Source of the DNA: Saccopteryx bilineata
Taxonomy: Eukaryota > Chordata > Mammalia > Chiroptera > Emballonuridae
Assembly: GCF_036850765.1 (NCBI RefSeq)
Contig: NC_089492.1
Span: 166,778,296 to 166,842,295, forward strand
DNA length: 64,000 nucleotides
Direction: 5' to 3'
The notes beneath the pieces were generated by a model. The model did no database searches, was not told the DNA's origin, and saw only the letters and a list, made by a program, of their open reading frames with translations. Below, piece by piece: positions 12,756 through 23,990 of this stretch. Both the position numbers and the translations under genes were made by a program. Numbering within the stretch: the stretch's first letter is position 1; the number at the start of each line of letters is the position of its first letter.

Positions 12756-12900
12756 TCATATTTTCCCATGTAGAAGATGCTCCCATGTATAAGACATTCC
12801 TTAATTTTGGGGTCTGAAATTTGAAAAAATGTATTACATAGTTATTGAACTCAAGTTTTATTCATCATAAAATTCATTTATTACCGTCAATTCATTGTCA
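12756..12900 (+). mobile_element. Fragment of the TA-target MITE family
   Basis: It begins TCATATTTTCCCATGTAGAA after a TA, and its first 120 bases match the reverse complement of the complete copy at 52525-52788, including 'attttggggtctgaaatttg' and 'ttattcatcataaaattca'. The other end is not recognisable before the SINE at 12946. It abuts the end of an L1 fragment, suggesting it inserted into that L1. Confidence 0.6.
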
Positions 12901-12945
12901 ATTACTACCAGTCATAGCTAATCTTCCCATCAAAACCCCAAGGAG

Positions 12946-13347
12946 GCCCTGGCCAGTTGGCTTAATGATAGAGCATCAGTCTGGTGTGTGGAAGTCCTGG
13001 GTTCGATTCCTGGCCAGGGCACACAGGAGAAGTGCCCATCTGCTTCTCCATCCTTCCCCCTCTCGTTTCTCTCTGTCTCTCTCTTCTTCTCCCACAGCCA
13101 AGGCTCCATTGAAGCAAAGTTGGCCTGGGCACTGAGGATGACTCCATGGCCTCCACCTCAGGCACTAGAATGGCTCCGGTTACAGTGGAGCTGTGGCCTG
13201 GATGGGCAGAACCCTGAGGTGGATCTTGCTGGGTGGATCTCAGAGGGGCTCGTGCAGGAGTCTGTCTGTCTCTCTCTGCCTCCCTGCTTCTCACTTCAGA
13301 AAAATACAAAAAAAAACAAAAACAAAAACAAAAAACCCAAACAAACA
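12946..13347 (+). mobile_element. SINE family A
   Basis: Head GCCCTGGCCAGTTGGCTT, B box GGTTCGATTCC, body to 'cttcagaaaaatac', and a long A-rich tail with CAAA repeats. The flanking duplication AAAACCCCAAGGAG / AAAAACCCAAGGAG brackets it. Frames over it with up to 134 codons are not genes. Confidence 0.9.
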
Positions 13348-13514
13348 AAAAACCCAAGGAGCACACAGATCCTGGGACAAAAGTGATATTTGGGCAAAAG
13401 AAATGGCTGCTTAGAGGTGGTTCTATGACTTTTCAAGCAGTCATAGTGTCATAGATCAAAAAATTAATACTTTAGAAAAGTAAAGACATAATTGGTAACC
13501 ATTATTTTAGTTAA

Positions 13515-13822
13515 AATACATGCTTTTACACTCATGCACCATGTAACAACAATCTGGTCAATGATGGGCCACATGTACAAAGCTGGTTCCATAAGATTAT
13601 AGTGAAGCTGAAAAATTCTTATCACCTAGTAACACTGTAGTAAGGTCAGAGTGCAACCCATTATTCATGTGTTTGTGGTAATGCTAGTGGAAACAACCCC
13701 ACTGCACTGTTAATTGTATAAAAGTATAGCACAAGATTTTGTACAGCACATAACTATGTATAGGGTATAATACTTGAAAATGATAATAAACAACTATGTT
13801 GCTGGTTTATGTACTTACTATA
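13515..13822 (+). mobile_element. Tigger-like DNA transposon, left part
   Basis: The text 'tcatgcaccatgtaacaac', 'ggttccataagattatag' and 'aatgataataaacaactatg' matches a common mammalian Tigger (pogo-type) non-autonomous element. It continues after a solo LTR at about 14283-14400 ('attattttagagtgtattct') and again after the L1 at about 20500-20945, which ends 'cttgtcgttaagtagcatat'. The three pieces are in the same orientation and in order, so they are one element split by two later insertions. No transposase frame is left. Confidence 0.65.
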
Positions 13823-14282
13823 TGTATAGCCAGTGGCCGCTGCCATGATGGCCATGCAGGTTCTCATTGAATTTGGACAGATGGTAAAGAAATAGTGGAG
13901 CCAAAAAATGGTGGGCCATTCCTTTATTAAAGTCTTAGACTGGCTGATAAGCAAACAGGCAGGGGAAACACTTCCCTTTCATTCAGGGCTCCCAAAGCCT
14001 CTGGTTCCTCATCTGTACACCTTCTCTCTCTCTGCAAAACTGGCTTCTTCCTCAGCCCTCTGCATTCTCTCTGCTCTCTCTGTAAAACTACCCAGACTCA
14101 CAAAGACCCCTCCTTCAGCAAACATTAACATTCCCCTCTCAAGCAGGAACGCTATACGCAATGTGCAATCAACTGTCCTGCTCTGAGGGCAAGCAAACAC
14201 ATGGTCATCCAGCACCATTTTTTAACAATAAAAGTGAGCAAACTCAAAAAAATACAAATTTTACAAACTCATTTGCCCAACA
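13823..14282 (+). mobile_element. Solo LTR
   Basis: The 460-bp element begins TGTATAGCC and ends TTGCCCAACA, with TG...CA ends. It is flanked by the 5-bp direct repeat CTATA (13818-13822, 14283-14287). An AATAAA lies near the 3' end ('tttaacaataaaagtgag'). It matches the copy at 22061-22588. A single LTR with a target duplication implies recombination between the two LTRs of a former provirus. It interrupts the Tigger-like element. Confidence 0.82.
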
Positions 14283-14455
14283 CTATACTATACTTCTAAT
14301 CATTATTTTAGAGTGTATTCTTTCTACATAAAAAAGGTTTTCTGTAAAACAGTATGCCATATTAGACTGTCAGCAGCCTCATACATCTTAGTTTTTTCAT
14401 TATTCAGAAACTTTCAATATTTTTTCAATTAAAAAACACCTTAGACCTTCCCTTA
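14283..14455 (+). mobile_element. Tigger-like DNA transposon, middle part
   Basis: 'attattttagagtgtattctttctac' followed by 'ttttctgtaaaacag' continues the element that starts at 13515. Similarity fades after about 14400, and the exact limit before the L1-linked sequence is not clear. Confidence 0.5.
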
Positions 14456-14739
14456 ACTTTCCCCTTTGGTACAGAGCTGATGTGAGCCACCCAAGCCAGG
14501 GCCTCCGCCCTGCTACCCCATAGCTGTCTCACCACCCCCGGACAGCTGGCGGGCATGTGGCAGCTCCCTCCTGGTTAGGGCCACACACCTCCCTGTCTCC
14601 TGATTCTTTCTTGCCCTTCTTCTCTTTCCCTCCCAGTTGACTAGAGACTAGGCTGCTTCTTTTCAATCTCTTACCTACCCCCCTACACAAAGAGAAGAGG
14701 CGCTGAGCCAGGAGGAGCCCATGCTCCCCCAAACTTTCT
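14456..14739. other. GC-richer unassigned segment at L1 3' side
   Basis: About 280 bp, richer in GC than its surroundings, lies between the Tigger-like piece and the 3' end of the minus-strand L1. On the L1 strand it follows directly after the 3' UTR block and an A-rich stretch. It could be a 3'-transduced segment carried by the L1, an alternative 3' UTR, or pre-existing DNA. I cannot name it. Confidence 0.35.
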
Positions 14740-14901
14740 TTCTTTTTTATAGAGAAAACATCTCCAGGTTATTTTGACATTTGATTATGTTGCATACCCA
14801 TCACCCAAGGTCAAATTGTCTTCCGTCACCTTCTATCTGGTTTTCTTCGTGCCCCTCCCCCATAACCACCACACTCTTGTCCATGTCTCTGAGTCTCATT
14901 T

Positions 14902-17900
14902 TTATGTCCCACCCGTGTATAGAATCATATAGTTCTTAGTTTTTTCTGATGTACTTATTTCACTCTGTATACTGTTATCAAAGTCCATCCATGTTGTTGT
15001 AAATGATCCGATGTCATCATTTCCTATGGCTGAAGAGTATTCCATTGTATATATGTACCAAAGTTTTTTAATCCACTCGTCCAATGACGGACACTTGGGC
15101 TGTTTACAGATCTTCGCTATTGTGAACAATGCTGCCATAAACATGGGGGTGAATTTATCCTTTTGGAACAGTACTATGGTGTTATTGGGGTATATTCCTA
15201 AAAGTGGGATAGCTGGATCAAAAGGCAGTTCGATTTTTAATTTTTTGAGGATACTGTTTTCCACAGTAGCTGCACCAGTCTGCATTCCCACCAGCAGTGC
15301 AGGAGGGTTCCATTTTTTCCACATCCTCACCAGCACTTATTCTGTATTGTTTTGTTGATGAGCGCCATTCTGACTGGTGTGAGGTGGTATCTCATTGTGG
15401 TTTTAATTTGCATTTCTCTAATGATTAGTGATGTTGAAAATTTTTTCATATGCCTATTGGCCATCTGTATGTCCTCTTTGGAGAAGTGTCTATTCATTTC
15501 TTTTGCCCATTTTTTTTGTTTTGTTTTGGGGTTTTTTGTTTTTTTTTGTTTTGTTTTTTTCTTTTTTCTGAAGCTGGAAACGGGGAGAGACAGTCAGATT
15601 CCCACATGCGCCGACCGGGATCCACCCGGCCCGCCCACCAGGGGGCAACGCTCTGCCCACCAGGGGGTGATGCTCTGCCCCTCCGGGGCATCGCTCTGTT
15701 GCAACCAGAGCCACTCTTAGCGCCTGGGGCAGAGGCCAAGGAGCCATCCCCAGTGCTCGAGCCATGTTTACTCCAGTGGAGCCTCGGCTGCAGGAGGGGA
15801 AGAGAGAGATAGAGAGGAAGGAGAGGGGAAGGGGTGGAGAAGCAGATGGGCGCTTCTCCTGTGTGCCCTGGCCGGAATTGAACCCGGGACTTCCGCACGC
15901 CAGGCCGACGCTTTATCACTGAGCCAACCGGCCAGGGCGTCTTTGCCCATTTTTTGATTGGATTGTTTGTCTTCCTGGTGTTGAGTTTTACAAGTTCTTT
16001 ATAAATTTTGGTTATTAACCCCTTATTGGACGTATTGTTGAATATGTTCTCCTATTGTGTAGTTTGTCTTTTTATTGTTCTTATTATCTTTAGCTGTGCA
16101 AAAGCTTTTTGGTTTGATATAGTCCCGTTTGTTTAACCTGTCTTTTATTTCACTTGGCTATGGAAATAAATCAGCAAATATATTGCTGCGAGAGATGTCG
16201 GAGACATACTGCCTATGTTTTCTTCTAAATGCTTATGGTTTCATGGCTTACATTTAAGTCTTTTATCCATTTTGAGTTTATTTTTGTGAATGGTATAAGT
16301 TGGTGGTCTAGTTTCATTTTTTTGCAGGTAGCTGTCCAATTTTCCCAATACCATTTGTTAAAGAGACTGTCTTTACTCCATTGTATGCTCTTACCTCCTT
16401 TGTCAAATATCAGTTGTCCATAAAGGTGTGGGTTTATTTCTCAGTTCTCTGTTCTGTTCCATTGATCTATATGCCTGTTCTTATGCCAGTACCAGGTGGT
16501 TTTGAATACAATGGCCTTGTAGTATAACTTGATATCAGGAAGTGTGATACCTCCCACTTTATTCTTCCTTTTCAAGATTGCTGAGGCTATTCGTGTTCTT
16601 TTATGGTTCCATATAAATTTTTGGAATATGTGTTCTATGTCTTTGAAGTATGTCATTGGTATTTTAATTAGTATTGCATTGAATTTATAAATTGCTATGG
16701 GTAGTATAGACATTTTAATCATGTTTATTCTTCCTAACCATGAACAAGGTATGTGCTTCCACTTGTTTGTATCTTCCTTGATTTCTTTTATCAATGTTTT
16801 ATAATTTTCTGAGTATAAGTCTTTAATCTCCTTGGTTAAATTTACTCCTAGGTACTTTATTTTTTTTGTTACAATAATAAAGGGGATTGTTTTTTTAATT
16901 TCTCTTTCTGACAGTTCATTGTTGGTGTATAAAAGTGCCTCTGATTTCTGAGTATTTAATTTTATATCCTGCCACCTTGCTGAATTCATTTATCAGGTCC
17001 AGTAGTTTCTTGACTGAGACTTTAGGGTTTTCTATATATAATATCATATCATCTGCAAATAATGATAGTTTTACTTCTTCTTTTCCAATTTGGATGCCTT
17101 TTATTTTTTCTTCTTATCTAATTGCTGGGGCTAGGACTTCCAGAACTATGTTGAATAAGAGTGGTGAAAGGGGGCATCCCTGCCTTGTTCCTGATCTTAA
17201 AAGGATTGTTTTTAATTTTGCTCATTGAGTATGATGTTGGCTGTGGGTTTGTCATGATAGCCTCTATCATGTTGAGATATGTTCCATGTATTCCCACTTT
17301 GCTGAGAGTTTTGATCATGAATGGGTGCTGGATTTTATCAAGTGCTTTTTCTGCATCTGTTGAAATTATCATGTGGTTTTTCTCCTTTCTTTTGTTTATG
17401 TGATGAATCACATTGATTGATTTAAGAAAATTGTACTAGCCTTGCCTCCCCAGAAAAAATCCCACTTGATCATGGTGTATGATTTTTTTCATATATTGCT
17501 GGATCTGGTTTGCTAATATTTTGTTGAGGATTTTAGCATCTATATTCATCAGGGATATTGGCCTATAATTTTCTTTCTTTGTGTTATCTTTGCCTGGTTT
17601 TGGAATCAGTATTATGCTCACCTCATAAAAGGAGCTTGGAAGTCTTTCGTCCTCTTGAATTTTTTGAAATAGCTTGAGAAGGATAGGAGTTAGTTCTTTT
17701 TTGAATATTTGGTCGAATTCACTTGTGAAGCCATCAGCCCCAGGACTTTTCTTTGTTGGGAGTTTTTGATAACTGTTCTGATCTCATTTGTTGTAATCGG
17801 TCTGAATTTTCTGATTCGTCCAGACTGATTTTTGGAAGATTGTATGTTTCAAGGAATTTTTCCATTTCATCTAGGTTGTCTAGTTTATTGGCATACAGTT

Positions 17901-19148
17901 CTTCATAGTATTTTCTTACAATATTTTGTATTTCTGTTGTGTCAGTTATTTTTCCACCTCATTTCTAATTTTATTTATTTGAGTCTTCTCTCTCTCTCTT
18001 TTTTTTTTTTTTTTGGTGAGTTTAGTTAAAGGTTCATTGATGTTGTTTACCTTTTCAAAGAACCAGCTCCTGGTTTCATTGACTCTGTATTGTTTCTTTA
18101 ACCTCTAAGCATTTATTTCCGCTCTGATCTTTATTATTTCCTTCCTTCTACTAGCTCTGGGCTTTACTTGCTGTTCTTTTTCTAGTTCTTTTAGATGCAG
18201 GGTCAAGTTGTTTATCTGAGCTTTTTCTAGCTTCTTAAAGTATGCTTGTAATGCTATGAACTTCCCTCTCAGAACTGCTTTTGCTGTGTCCCATAAATTT
18301 TGAGTTGATGTATGCTCATTATCATTTGTTTCTAGGAATTTTTTTTATTTCTTCTTTGATTTCATTGTGAACCCATTTTTTATTTAATAACATGCTATTT
18401 AGTTTCCAAGTGTTTGAGTATTTTTGAGTTTTCTGTTGTGGTTGATTTCTAGTTTCATGGCATTGTGATCAGAGAAAATGCTTGATATGATTTCAATCTT
18501 CTTAAATTTGTTAAGATTACTTTTGTTCCCTAACATGTGGTCTATCCTAGAGAATGTACCATGAGCACTTGAAAAGAATGTATATTCTGCTGCTTTAGGG
18601 TGAAAGGTTCTGAAGATATCTATTAAATCGAGTTGATCTAGAGTGTCCTTTAAGTCTGCTGTTTCTTTAATTTTCTTTCTTGAGGATCTATCTAGTGATG
18701 CTAGTTGGGTATTGAAATTCCTTACTCTTAGATATTGCTGTTGATCTCGCCCTTTAAATCCATCAAAGTCTGCTTTATAAATTTAGGTGCTCCTATATTA
18801 GGTGTGCAGATATTTATAATGGTTATATCTTCCTGTTGGATTGCTCCTTTTATCATTATGTAGTGACCTTCTTTATCTCTTACTACAGCCTTTGTTTTAA
18901 AGTTTGTTTTGTCTGATATAAGTATTGTTACCTCAGCTTTTTTTTTCATTTCCATTTGCATGAAATATTTTTTCTCATCCTTTTACCTTCAGTCTATGTG
19001 CATCTTTTGTTTTAAGGTGTATCTCTTGTAGACAGCATATGTACGGGTCCTGTTTTATTATCCATGCAGCTACCCTATGTATTTTGATAGGGTCATTTAA
19101 TCCATTTAGATTTAAATTTATTATTGATATGTAGTTGTTTATTGTCAT
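14902..19148 (-). pseudogene. L1 ORF2 (endonuclease-reverse transcriptase), broken
   Basis: L1 ORF2 nicks target DNA and reverse-transcribes the L1 RNA at the nick. The start ATG at 19146-19148 begins MTINNYISIINLNLNGLN, the endonuclease N terminus. Readable blocks follow through the reverse transcriptase: a fingers block [18 protein letters not shown] near 17560, STDAEKALDKIQHPF near 17330, and FADDMILY near 17050-17075 with the catalytic aspartate pair intact. The C-terminal block ends at a stop at 14902-14904 (SEKTKNYMILYTGG). Many stops and shifts break the frame, and a family A SINE interrupts the C-terminal third at 15514-15938. Not functional. Confidence 0.85.
15514..15938 (-). mobile_element. 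SINE family A inside L1 ORF2
   Basis: The right end GCCAGGGC is the reverse complement of the SINE head. The body runs leftwards to 'ctgaagctggaaacgggg' and a long T-rich tail at the left. The flanking repeat TTTTGCCCAT / CTTTGCCCAT brackets it. The head keeps both A-box and B-box-like text (GGTTCAATTCC on the minus strand). Confidence 0.9.
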
Positions 19149-19219
19149 TTTATTCTTTAAAGCTGTATTCCTCTTTTGCTATATTCTTTTCCCACTTTGA
19201 TCTGTTTACACCATGCCCC

Positions 19220-20356
19220 TTAACATTTCCTGCAGCATTGGTTGGTTGTAATGAATTCCTTGAGGTTTTTTTTGTCTGGGAAGCTTTTTATTTCTCCTTC
19301 AATTTTAAATGATAGCCTTGCTGGATAAAGTAGTCTTGGTTGTAGGTTCTTGTTCTGCATTACTTTAAATATTTCTTGCCATTCCCTTCTGGCCTCAAGT
19401 GTTTCTGTTGAGAAGTTGGGTGTCATCCTGATGGGGCTCCTTTGTAGGTGATAGCCTTCTTTTCTCTAGCAGCTTTTAATATTTTCTCTTTATCACTTAG
19501 CTTTGGTATTTTAATTATGATGTTTCTTGGTGTAGATTTCTTTGGGTTTCTCTTTAATGGAGCTCTCTGTGCTTCTTTTTTTTTAATGAGTTTTTTTTAT
19601 TTAAACTTTATTTATTTATTTATTTTAGAGAGGAGAGAGAGAGAGAGAGAAAGAAAAAGAGAGAGAAAAGAGAGAGAGAGAGAGAGAAGGGAGGAGCAGA
19701 AAGCATCAACTCCTATATGTGCCTTGACCAGGCAAGCCCAGGGTTTTGAACCAGCGACCTCAGCATTCCAGGTCGAAGCTTTATCCACTGCGCCACCACA
19801 GGTCAGGCCTCTCTGTGCTTCTTGAACATGTGAGACTTTTTCCTGCCTCAATTTAGGAAAGTTTTCAGCTATAATTTGATTAAACAAAGTTTCTATTCCT
19901 TGTTCTTTCTCTTCTTCTTCAGGAACCCCTATGATGCGGATGTTATTTCTCTTCATGTTTTCAAGAGCTCTCTTAGAGTTTCATCAGACTTTTTGAGTCT
20001 CTTTTCTTTTTGGTGCTCTGCTTCCATGCCTTTGTTTACCTTGTCCTCTAACTCGCTGATTGATCCTCATCTTCATCCATCCTGCTTTTTAATTCCTTCC
20101 ATTGTGGTCTTCAAGTCTGATATTGTATTTGTCATTTCTGACTGATTCTTTTTTATTATTTCAATTTCCTTTTTTATATTTGCTATCTCTTTATTTAGAT
20201 GTAATGACCATTTATTGTTGTTCTAAGCTTTTTGAACATCCTAAAAATCATTATTTTAAACTCTGCATCTGGTAATTTGGTTATATCTGACTCATTCAAG
20301 TCCTTCTCTGGGGATTTCTCTTGATTCATTTGTGTTGCATTTCTCTGCCTGCCCAT
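19220..20356 (-). pseudogene. L1 ORF1 (RNA-binding chaperone), broken
   Basis: L1 ORF1p is the trimeric RNA-binding protein that packages L1 RNA. The ATG at 20354-20356 opens MGRQRNATQMNQEKSPEKD. Further along the same strand lies the RRM-type block NIRIIGVPEEEEKEQGIET (about 19940-19890), then the C-terminal block LEARREWQEIFKVMQNKN (about 19400-19340). A family B SINE splits the gene at 19578-19808. Stops and frame changes break it. Confidence 0.82.
19578..19808 (-). mobile_element. SINE family B inside L1 ORF1
   Basis: The minus-strand head GCCTGACCTGTGGTGGCG is at the right end, with GGTTCAAAACC as a B-box-like match, a GA-rich tract and a T-rich left end. It is flanked by the perfect 15-bp duplication CTCTCTGTGCTTCTT (19563-19577 and 19809-19823). 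Confidence 0.93.
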
Positions 20357-20499
20357 TTTGTCTGTGTATCAGAAGGGTTTTGCCACTGGAGTCCAATGGG
20401 TGTTGCCTCTGTGTTCCCTAGGTGTGGTCTCCATCTCATTTTTATTAGGTCTCTTGAATGCATTATTTTCTCTTGTGCTTGATTTAATCTCATGTTGTT

Positions 20500-20945
20500 T
20501 TATAATTTTCACGTGGCCTATGTATACAGTGTTTGTAAAGTCTACAGTGTGCACAGTGATGTCCCAGATCCCACAGTCACTCCCCACTCACTCGTTGATC
20601 TATATAGAGCACCTTGCAGTCCTGCAAGCTCCATTTGTGGCAGTGCTCTATGCAGGTGCACAATTTTTTATCTTCTTACTGTATTTTTAGTCCCTTTTCT
20701 ATGTTTAGATATGTTTAGATACACAAATACTCACAATTGCCTCAGTATTCAGCACAGTAACATGCTGTACAGGTGTGTAGCCTAAGAGCAATAAGCTAGA
20801 CCATACAGCCAAGGTGTGTAGGAGGTTGTACCCCATAGGTCTGTGTCAGTGAACTCACAATGTTCGCACAATTATGAAATGATTTAACTACACATTTATC
20901 AGATCATATACTTGTCGTTAAGTAGCATATGATTGCATATAGAAA
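20500..20945 (+). mobile_element. Tigger-like DNA transposon, right part
   Basis: 'tacagtgtttgtaaagtctacag', 'tttagatacacaaatactcac', 'gtaacatgctgtacaggtgt' and the end 'tcgttaagtagcatatgatt' continue the element begun at 13515. The terminal text mirrors the left end ('tcatgcaccatgtaacaac'), as expected for inverted terminal repeats. Confidence 0.62.
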
Positions 20946-22060
20946 TGAGACCAGCAGCCTAGGAGGAAGCCCTTAGATAGGCAGTGCAGTTTTAATTAGT
21001 GGAGTATGGAGACTAATTAATATGCAAATAAGTAGCTTACCAATATTAATCATATGTTTTACTAAACAGCTTTTACTAAAGAGTTTCTAACGAGTTTGCA
21101 AGTTAAGTTTTTTTGACATTAAAAATCAGCTAAATGCCTATCTGAGAATAATCTCTTCTAAGTCAAGGGCAGGAAGGGGGAATTCTTTTTTGAATGAAAA
21201 ATGGCAATGTTTAAAACCAATTCCCATGTTGGCAAGCACCACACAGGAGTTCTGTATCAACCCTTTCCAGGCTCTAATTGAAACCATTTCAGCAAGAAAG
21301 ACACAAGAAAACAGTTGGAACAAGAGACAAATAAGAGCCGTGGTGACTTAAAGGCATGTGAACTAGAAAGCTACATCACAAAATTTGTTTAAGTTGAAGA
21401 TTGGCATTGCTAAAACCCCAAAGAGGTTACAAACATTTTTAAAAATCCTTTATCATATTTGTAAGTTGGAAAAGTTTATGATTGGGTTGGACCCTGATTT
21501 ATTAGAGGTGATTTGAATTATAGAGATGGATTATAAGGCTTTTTTTTTTTGTAGTAGTAGTAGTAGTAGCTTTACTTCACTTTTAGGTTTCATTTTTATT
21601 TTGTTTGTTAAGAAGTGTATAAGGGCTTGGGCTCAGTTGTATGAATTATTTCTAGTGTCAACTAGCTTTATCAGCCCAAAACACAAAACAATACAATACA
21701 AACTAAACCTTTAGGTTTCTTACATCCAGGAAGAATGTCAGAAAAGAAATTCTGTAAAGGAGACAAAGGACTGGATGCATGCCTGAACCTCTGCTCCAAT
21801 TGTAATACAGTTGCCCTTTAAAAACCATTTTCTCTCCCATTATATCTGTATGGAGGTTCAAAGGAAGCTCTAAAGTGATAAACTTTCATATAACTCACAA
21901 TCTGTGTTTCTTAAATTTCTTTACCTCTTATGACACCCCCACTTTTATAGCTATTAGCTAAAAGTGACCAGGCTAGACAGATTTGTTACTGAGACAGTGT
22001 AGGAGTTACTAGAGATGTCTGCTCTCAGTTCTTGAGTTTGGCAAAGAAAGAATTCAGAGG
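20946..22060. other. Non-coding stretch, nothing named
   Basis: No gene or repeat family is recognised. A short (TAG)n microsatellite lies at 21551-21570. The last 60 bases before the solo LTR ('tgagtttggcaaagaaag') may belong to the same LTR family, but this is uncertain. Confidence 0.4.
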
Positions 22061-22588
22061 TGTATGGCCAGGGGCCACCGCCATCATGGCCATTCACATG
22101 CAGGCTCTCATTAGATTCGGGCAGATGGTAAAGAAACAGTGGAGCCAAAAAATTGTGGGCAATTCCTTTATTCTAGCCTTGCACTGGCAGGTGAATAAAA
22201 CACCCAGGGAAAAACACTTCCCTTACACTCATTCAGAGCTCACAAAGTTACTGACACATTTAGTTTTTCCTAGAATCAAAGGCTGCCGCCAGTCTCAGTC
22301 ACCTCTGGTTCCACTTCTGCACACCTTCTCCCTTCTCCTCTCTGCAAAAACTGGCTTCTCCTTCAGCACCCTGCCATCTTGGCTTCCTACTCTGCAAAAA
22401 ATGGCTTCCTTATTCTCCTTCTCCTTAAAACTTTTTGGAGTGAAAACCCCTCCTCCAGCACACATTAGCACAACAATGGCCCTTCCCAAGCAGGAAGATA
22501 ATTAGCAATTTCACAGGCCAGCTCCATTTTCAACAATAAGAGTGAGGAAACTCAACGATACAAATTTTACAAACTCATTTGCCCAACA
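22061..22588 (+). mobile_element. Solo LTR, fullest copy of the family
   Basis: It runs 528 bp from TGTATGGCCAGGGGCC to TTTGCCCAACA and matches 13823-14282 and the window-start fragment. An imperfect 5-bp flank (AGAGG / AGAGT) may be the target duplication. It has an AATAAG where the sister copy has AATAAA. No internal retroviral sequence adjoins it, so it is a solo LTR. Confidence 0.75.
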
Positions 22589-23684
22589 AGAGTTAAGAAT
22601 TGTAGAACAAGAAGTTTATTTAGCATGTAAAGCAAAAGTATACTTGAAGAGAAGATTTGAGCAGGCTGTTCAGAGAGCTGCCTTCGCCTTTTAGAAATGG
22701 TCACAGGAAGAATCGAGCCAGCTGGGCTGTGTGAGTTCAGGAAACAAGTTACAGAGGCAAAAGAAGGTCCCTCAGAGACAGGGTCAGGAGGTCAGCCTGG
22801 GACAAGCTGCTGCTGCCTGCTGCTTCCCTTGTTGAAAGTCTCATGAGGACTCTTAGAACTTAGGAGAAAGAAAGCGAAGACACACACCTGAAGAAAGAAG
22901 GCACAGGCATGCTCTAGGGATAGAGTATGCACTGGGTCCTTTGTCTTAGGGTTTTTATCTGTTCTCTAAATGCAGACATTTTAGCGGAGGTCTCAAGGGA
23001 AGATCTCAATAAAATATTCATCAGTTTTCCAGATGTGTTCTTTAATATGCTGATCATCAAAATGAGCACATAGAGTCAAGGTCATGGTCTCTACTGATTG
23101 GTTGGTGCTCCGGCAGAGGGTCATTGGTCATTGTATCTGGTCCTGCTGCCAACCATGGTGCCACTTCATCTGGTTTTGCTATTTTTCTGGGCCTGGAGCT
23201 GAAATACAACTGAGGCCCAGGTTTTATCTCTAGTTTGACCAAAACTCTGTCTCTATGGTCAACAGACCAAAGGCTTTGTTTCTAAGGTTATTTGATACTG
23301 ATCAGAACTTCACTGTCCTGGGGGCTTAATGCTTACGGGAGTGGTCACGCAAGGGAAAAGGAGGCAGGTTAGTCAGGGTGTTGAATGAAGCCAGTTTGAG
23401 TCAGCTATCTGTCTCAGTTTCCCCGATCCATTTGCTAAGGAATTTTGAATTTTCCTGCTTCTTACTATCCTGATTCATTGGGACCTGGGCCCTAGAATGG
23501 AAAAATATTGGGTGGCCAGGAAACCAAGTTGTCAGAAGGAATGCCAGAGAAGCTGAACAACACCCCGCCATTCTTTACTCAAAAACAAAGAGGTCATTGA
23601 TTTTATCTCCCTTCTGCCTGCTTCCTTGCAGATGTTGAAACTTGAGCTGCATTTACAATTGATCAAGACTGGATCACTATAGAC
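22589..23684. other. Possible old ERV-related stretch, left of MITE
   Basis: About 1.1 kb without a gene. Several phrases ('gaagtttatttagcatgtaaa', 'gtctcagtttccccgatcc') resemble antisense or flanking parts of old ERV LTRs, and the region runs into the LTR-like promoter at 23991-24334. No protein blocks are seen. Weak assignment. Confidence 0.3.
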
Positions 23685-23982
23685 CAGTGGTCCCCAACCT
23701 TTTTTGGGCCACGGACCGGTTTAATGTCAGAAAATATTTTCACGGACCGGCCTTTAGGGTGGGACGGATAAATGTATCACATGACCAAGACAAGTGTCAA
23801 GGGTGAGTGTTAGATGGATGTAACAGAGAGAATCTGGTCATTTTAAAAAAAATAAAACATTCTTCAGACTTATATATAAATAAAATGGAAATAATGTAAG
23901 TTATTTATTCTTTCTCTACGGACCGGTACCAAATGGCCCACGGACTGGTACTGGTCTGCAGCCCGGGGGTTGGGGACCACTG
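23685..23982. mobile_element. Non-autonomous hAT MITE
   Basis: The terminal inverted repeats are perfect for 15 bases: CAGTGGTCCCCAACC at the left and GGTTGGGGACCACTG at the right. The flanking 8 bp are CTATAGAC and TTCTAGAC, a 6 of 8 match, consistent with a decayed hAT target duplication. It is 298 bp and holds inner copies of 'acggaccggt' near both ends. No coding capacity. Confidence 0.88.
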
Positions 23983-23990
23983 TTCTAGAC

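Larger units (their letters stand above)
14740..20495 (-). mobile_element. Long L1 element, nearly full length, with two nested SINEs
   Basis: Minus-strand L1 with, in order from its 5' side, a short leader (20357 to about 20495), ORF1 (20356-19220), ORF2 (19148-14902) and a 3' UTR. The 3' UTR end block (14760-14820) mirrors that of the plus-strand L1 at 63680-63760. Without its SINEs it is about 5.1 kb, so it lacks most of the long 5' UTR seen in the other copy. It sits inside a Tigger-like transposon. I could not find a clean target duplication. Confidence 0.85.

Noticed and set aside
12962..13386. Open frames of 90-160 codons over SINE bodies (also 7187-7672, 15450-15919, 31382-31885, 60238-60639)
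   Set aside because: The same peptide-like text appears at every family A copy in any frame; it is the translated SINE body.
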